Source: Bacteroidota bacterium
GTDB taxonomy: Bacteria; Bacteroidota; Bacteroidia; Chitinophagales; Chitinophagaceae
DNA: 7,787 nt
Direction of reading: 5' to 3'
Assembly (NCBI GenBank): GCA_023427575.1
Contig: JAEZAY010000528.1
Coordinates: 1-7,787, forward strand
How positions within the stretch are numbered: the stretch's first letter is position 1; each line of letters starts with the position of its first letter. A model generated the notes under the pieces. It had not been told where the DNA came from, did not search any database, and saw only the letters and a program-made list of their open reading frames with translations. A program made the translations under genes and the position numbers. This document shows, in pieces, positions 6,385-7,787 of this stretch.

Positions 6385-7206
6385 TTAGCGCAAAGCCTGC
6401 CTTATCCGCAGCAATTCTTTCAATAAGTTTTCCAGCAGTTCCAGCCGGAGCATATTGGCCCCATCGCTTTTTGCAATGGAGGGTTCCGGATGGGTTTCGA
6501 TAAACAGCCCATCTGCGCCGGCGGCAATAGCGGCCCTGGAAATTACGCCGATCATTTTAGGGTTTCCGCCGGTAACACCCGAGCTCTGATTGGGCTGCTG
6601 CAGACTGTGGGTGCAATCCATCACTACAGGCACTCCAAAACTTTTCATAATAGGAATGTTGCGGTAATCCACGATCAGATCCTGATAGCCGAAACTGTTT
6701 CCACGTTCAGTAAGAATTACTTTATCATTTCCCGCTTTTTTGATCTTATCCACGGCAAATTTCATTGCCTCGCCACTTACGAACTGCCCTTTTTTAACGT
6801 TCACCACTTTACCGGTTTCAGCGGCGGCAACGAGCAGGTCGGTCTGGCGGCAAAGAAATGCCGGAATCTGCAGAATATCCATGTATTGGGCTGCGGGGGC
6901 TGCTTCATCGTGGGCATGAATATCGGAAGTGGTAGGAAGATGATAATGCGCACCGGCTTTTTTTACGATAGCCATCGCCTGCTCATCACCTATACCAGTA
7001 AACGAACTGGCACTGGTTCGGTTCGCTTTGCGGTATGAAGCTTTGAATATATAGGGAATTCCCAGGTTTGCGCACATACGCGAAACTTCACCGGCAACCT
7101 GCATTACAAGTTCTTCATTCTCTACAACACAGGGCCCTGCTATCAGAAAAAAGTTCTTTTCATCAAAACTTTGATTGCGGAACAGCTCTTTCAGAAAATT
7201 TTCCAT
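6385..7206 (-). CDS. kdsA: 3-deoxy-8-phosphooctulonate (KDO-8-P) synthase, metal-dependent type
   Basis: This enzyme condenses phosphoenolpyruvate with arabinose-5-phosphate to make KDO-8-phosphate, the precursor of the inner-core sugar of LPS, so the host is a Gram-negative. The start is ATG at 7206, giving 273 residues (MENFLKEL). The frame is open to 7257, but the extra 17 residues are not family-like and run towards the divergent promoter. Motifs, numbered from 7206: LIAGPCVVEN (21-30), FKASYRKANRTS (54-65), DIHAHD (95-100), IPAFLCRQTDLL (114-125), KKGQFVS (138-144), LTERGNSFGY (165-174), DCTHSLQQP (197-205) and FIETHPEP (235-242). C26, H200, E237 and D248 line up in spacing with the metal ligands Cys11, His185, Glu222 and Asp233 of the Aquifex aeolicus enzyme. 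This marks the metal-dependent class; E. coli KdsA has Asn at the Cys position. No perfect -7 box is seen on its strand. Confidence 0.96.
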   Translation of the reverse strand: MENFLKELFRNQSFDEKNFFLIAGPCVVENEELVMQVAGEVSRMCANLGIPYIFKASYRKANRTSASSFTGIGDEQAMAIVKKAGAHYHLPTTSDIHAHDEAAPAAQYMDILQIPAFLCRQTDLLVAAAETGKVVNVKKGQFVSGEAMKFAVDKIKKAGNDKVILTERGNSFGYQDLIVDYRNIPIMKSFGVPVVMDCTHSLQQPNQSSGVTGGNPKMIGVISRAAIAAGADGLFIETHPEPSIAKSDGANMLRLELLENLLKELLRIRQALR

Positions 7207-7264
7207 GCTGCGAAGGTATTTCAATTTCAGTAATTCACTTGGAGCTGTATTAATCAAATAATAT

Positions 7265-7272
7265 TAGGTTTG
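7265..7272 (+). promoter_or_regulatory. Bacteroidota-type -7 promoter box for the threonine dehydrogenase gene
   Basis: TAGGTTTG is a perfect TAnnTTTG. A TTG at 7239-7241 leaves a 23-bp spacer, at the upper end of the accepted 17-23 range. It is 27 bp before the ATG at 7300, so the leader would be about 20 nt. It lies in the 93-bp gap between the divergent kdsA and dehydrogenase starts, and its first bases overlap a TAATATTA palindrome (7259-7266). Confidence 0.55.
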
Positions 7273-7299
7273 CAATTCTCAAAAAAGCATTAAACAAAC

Positions 7300-7787
7300 A
7301 TGATAAGAGATAAAATTCTGGTGATCGGCGCTTCCGGACAAATTGGGGTTGAACTGACACTGGCCCTCCGGAAAATTTATGGCAACGCCAATGTGGTAGC
7401 TTCGGATATGCGTGAAGAGAACGAGTTGCTGAAAGGATCAGGTCCCTATGTTCAACTCGATGTAATGAACAAGGAAATGCTGCATGTTCAGGTGATCCGC
7501 CAGAATATTACCCAAATTTATCTGCTGGCGGCAATGTTGTCGGCTACCGGTGAAAAAAATCCGAACCTCGCCTGGAACCTCAACATGCAGGGATTGCTGA
7601 ATGTTCTGGACATCGCCCGCGAAGAAAATCTCCATAAGGTTTACTGGCCAAGCAGCATCGCCGTATTCGGGCCCAGTTCGCCCAAGGTCAATTGCCCCCA
7701 GCAAACCGTAATCGAGCCCATCACCGTATATGGGATCAGCAAATATGCGGGCGAATTCTGGTGCAATTATTATTTTCAGCGATATGG
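7300..7787 (+). CDS. L-threonine 3-dehydrogenase, SDR (epimerase-like) type, 3' end cut by window
   Basis: The first 162 complete codons are present and the frame is open to the window end; family members are about 310-320 residues. It is an NAD-binding extended SDR that oxidises L-threonine to 2-amino-3-ketobutyrate. Visible: the Rossmann motif GASGQIG at 10-16, the NAD-ribose aspartate D36 in VVASDMR (32-38), D54 in LDV, LLAAMLSATGE (75-85), WPSSIAVFGPSSP (116-128) with the active-site serine, and the catalytic pair Y144/K148 in YGISK. The LSATGE block, the AVFGPSSP block and YGISK..E closely resemble animal and Flavobacterium short-chain threonine dehydrogenases, which separates it from UDP-sugar epimerases of the same fold. 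It is unrelated to the zinc-dependent E. coli Tdh. The ATG at 7300 follows an A-rich leader without a Shine-Dalgarno sequence. The glycine-forming partner gene kbl is not visible in the window. Confidence 0.88.
   Translation, partial: MIRDKILVIGASGQIGVELTLALRKIYGNANVVASDMREENELLKGSGPYVQLDVMNKEMLHVQVIRQNITQIYLLAAMLSATGEKNPNLAWNLNMQGLLNVLDIAREENLHKVYWPSSIAVFGPSSPKVNCPQQTVIEPITVYGISKYAGEFWCNYYFQRY

Noticed and set aside
6490..7038. 182-codon plus-strand frame opposite kdsA
   Set aside because: It is an antisense shadow. The KdsA motifs occupy the same region on the minus strand.
7207..7257. 17-codon N-terminal extension of kdsA
   Set aside because: It is not family-like and would reach towards the divergent promoter. 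ATG 7206 gives the expected length.

Overview
The window looks like ordinary chromosomal housekeeping DNA from a member of the Bacteroidota. Three things point there. None of the gene starts has a clear Shine-Dalgarno sequence, and several have A-rich leaders instead. Perfect copies of the Bacteroidota -7 promoter box (TAnnTTTG) precede three genes. The gene set also fits: a small stand-alone PspC-domain protein, a DUF6580 membrane protein, mitochondrial-type aconitase, metal-dependent KdsA and SDR-type threonine dehydrogenase. I cannot place it below phylum level with confidence.

Layout from left to right: yraN (minus; YraN-family nuclease-fold protein) and manA (plus; mannose-6-phosphate isomerase) diverge across 39 bp. 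Next is a six-helix DUF6580 membrane protein (plus) with its own -7 box and a good intrinsic terminator. A membrane-anchored M48 zinc metalloprotease (plus) follows; its N-terminal beta-rich domain lies in a different reading frame, and the break is at a six-A run. A strong bidirectional terminator separates it from the convergent aconitase gene (minus). The aconitase gene has a perfect -7 box and a roughly 95-nt leader that contains a bulged inverted repeat. A 73-residue PspC protein (plus) diverges from aconitase and converges with kdsA (minus; KDO-8-phosphate synthase). Finally an SDR-type L-threonine 3-dehydrogenase gene (plus) diverges from kdsA and runs off the window end.

The genes are mostly single transcription units on alternating strands, so this is not one operon. 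By pathway, manA supplies mannose-6-P/fructose-6-P interconversion and kdsA supplies KDO for LPS, so both serve the cell envelope. Aconitase is in the TCA cycle and threonine dehydrogenase is in amino-acid catabolism. The M48 protease and the PspC protein belong to the envelope.

I found no mobile element, CRISPR array, RNA gene or defence system, and no convincing new multi-gene system. The observations most worth checking are the split M48 gene (frameshift, slippage or TGATG translational coupling) and the bulged inverted repeat in the aconitase leader. No gene-free stretch exceeds 300 bp. The longest gaps are 5942-6113 (172 bp), 3511-3661 (151 bp) and 2289-2416 (128 bp), and each is described below.
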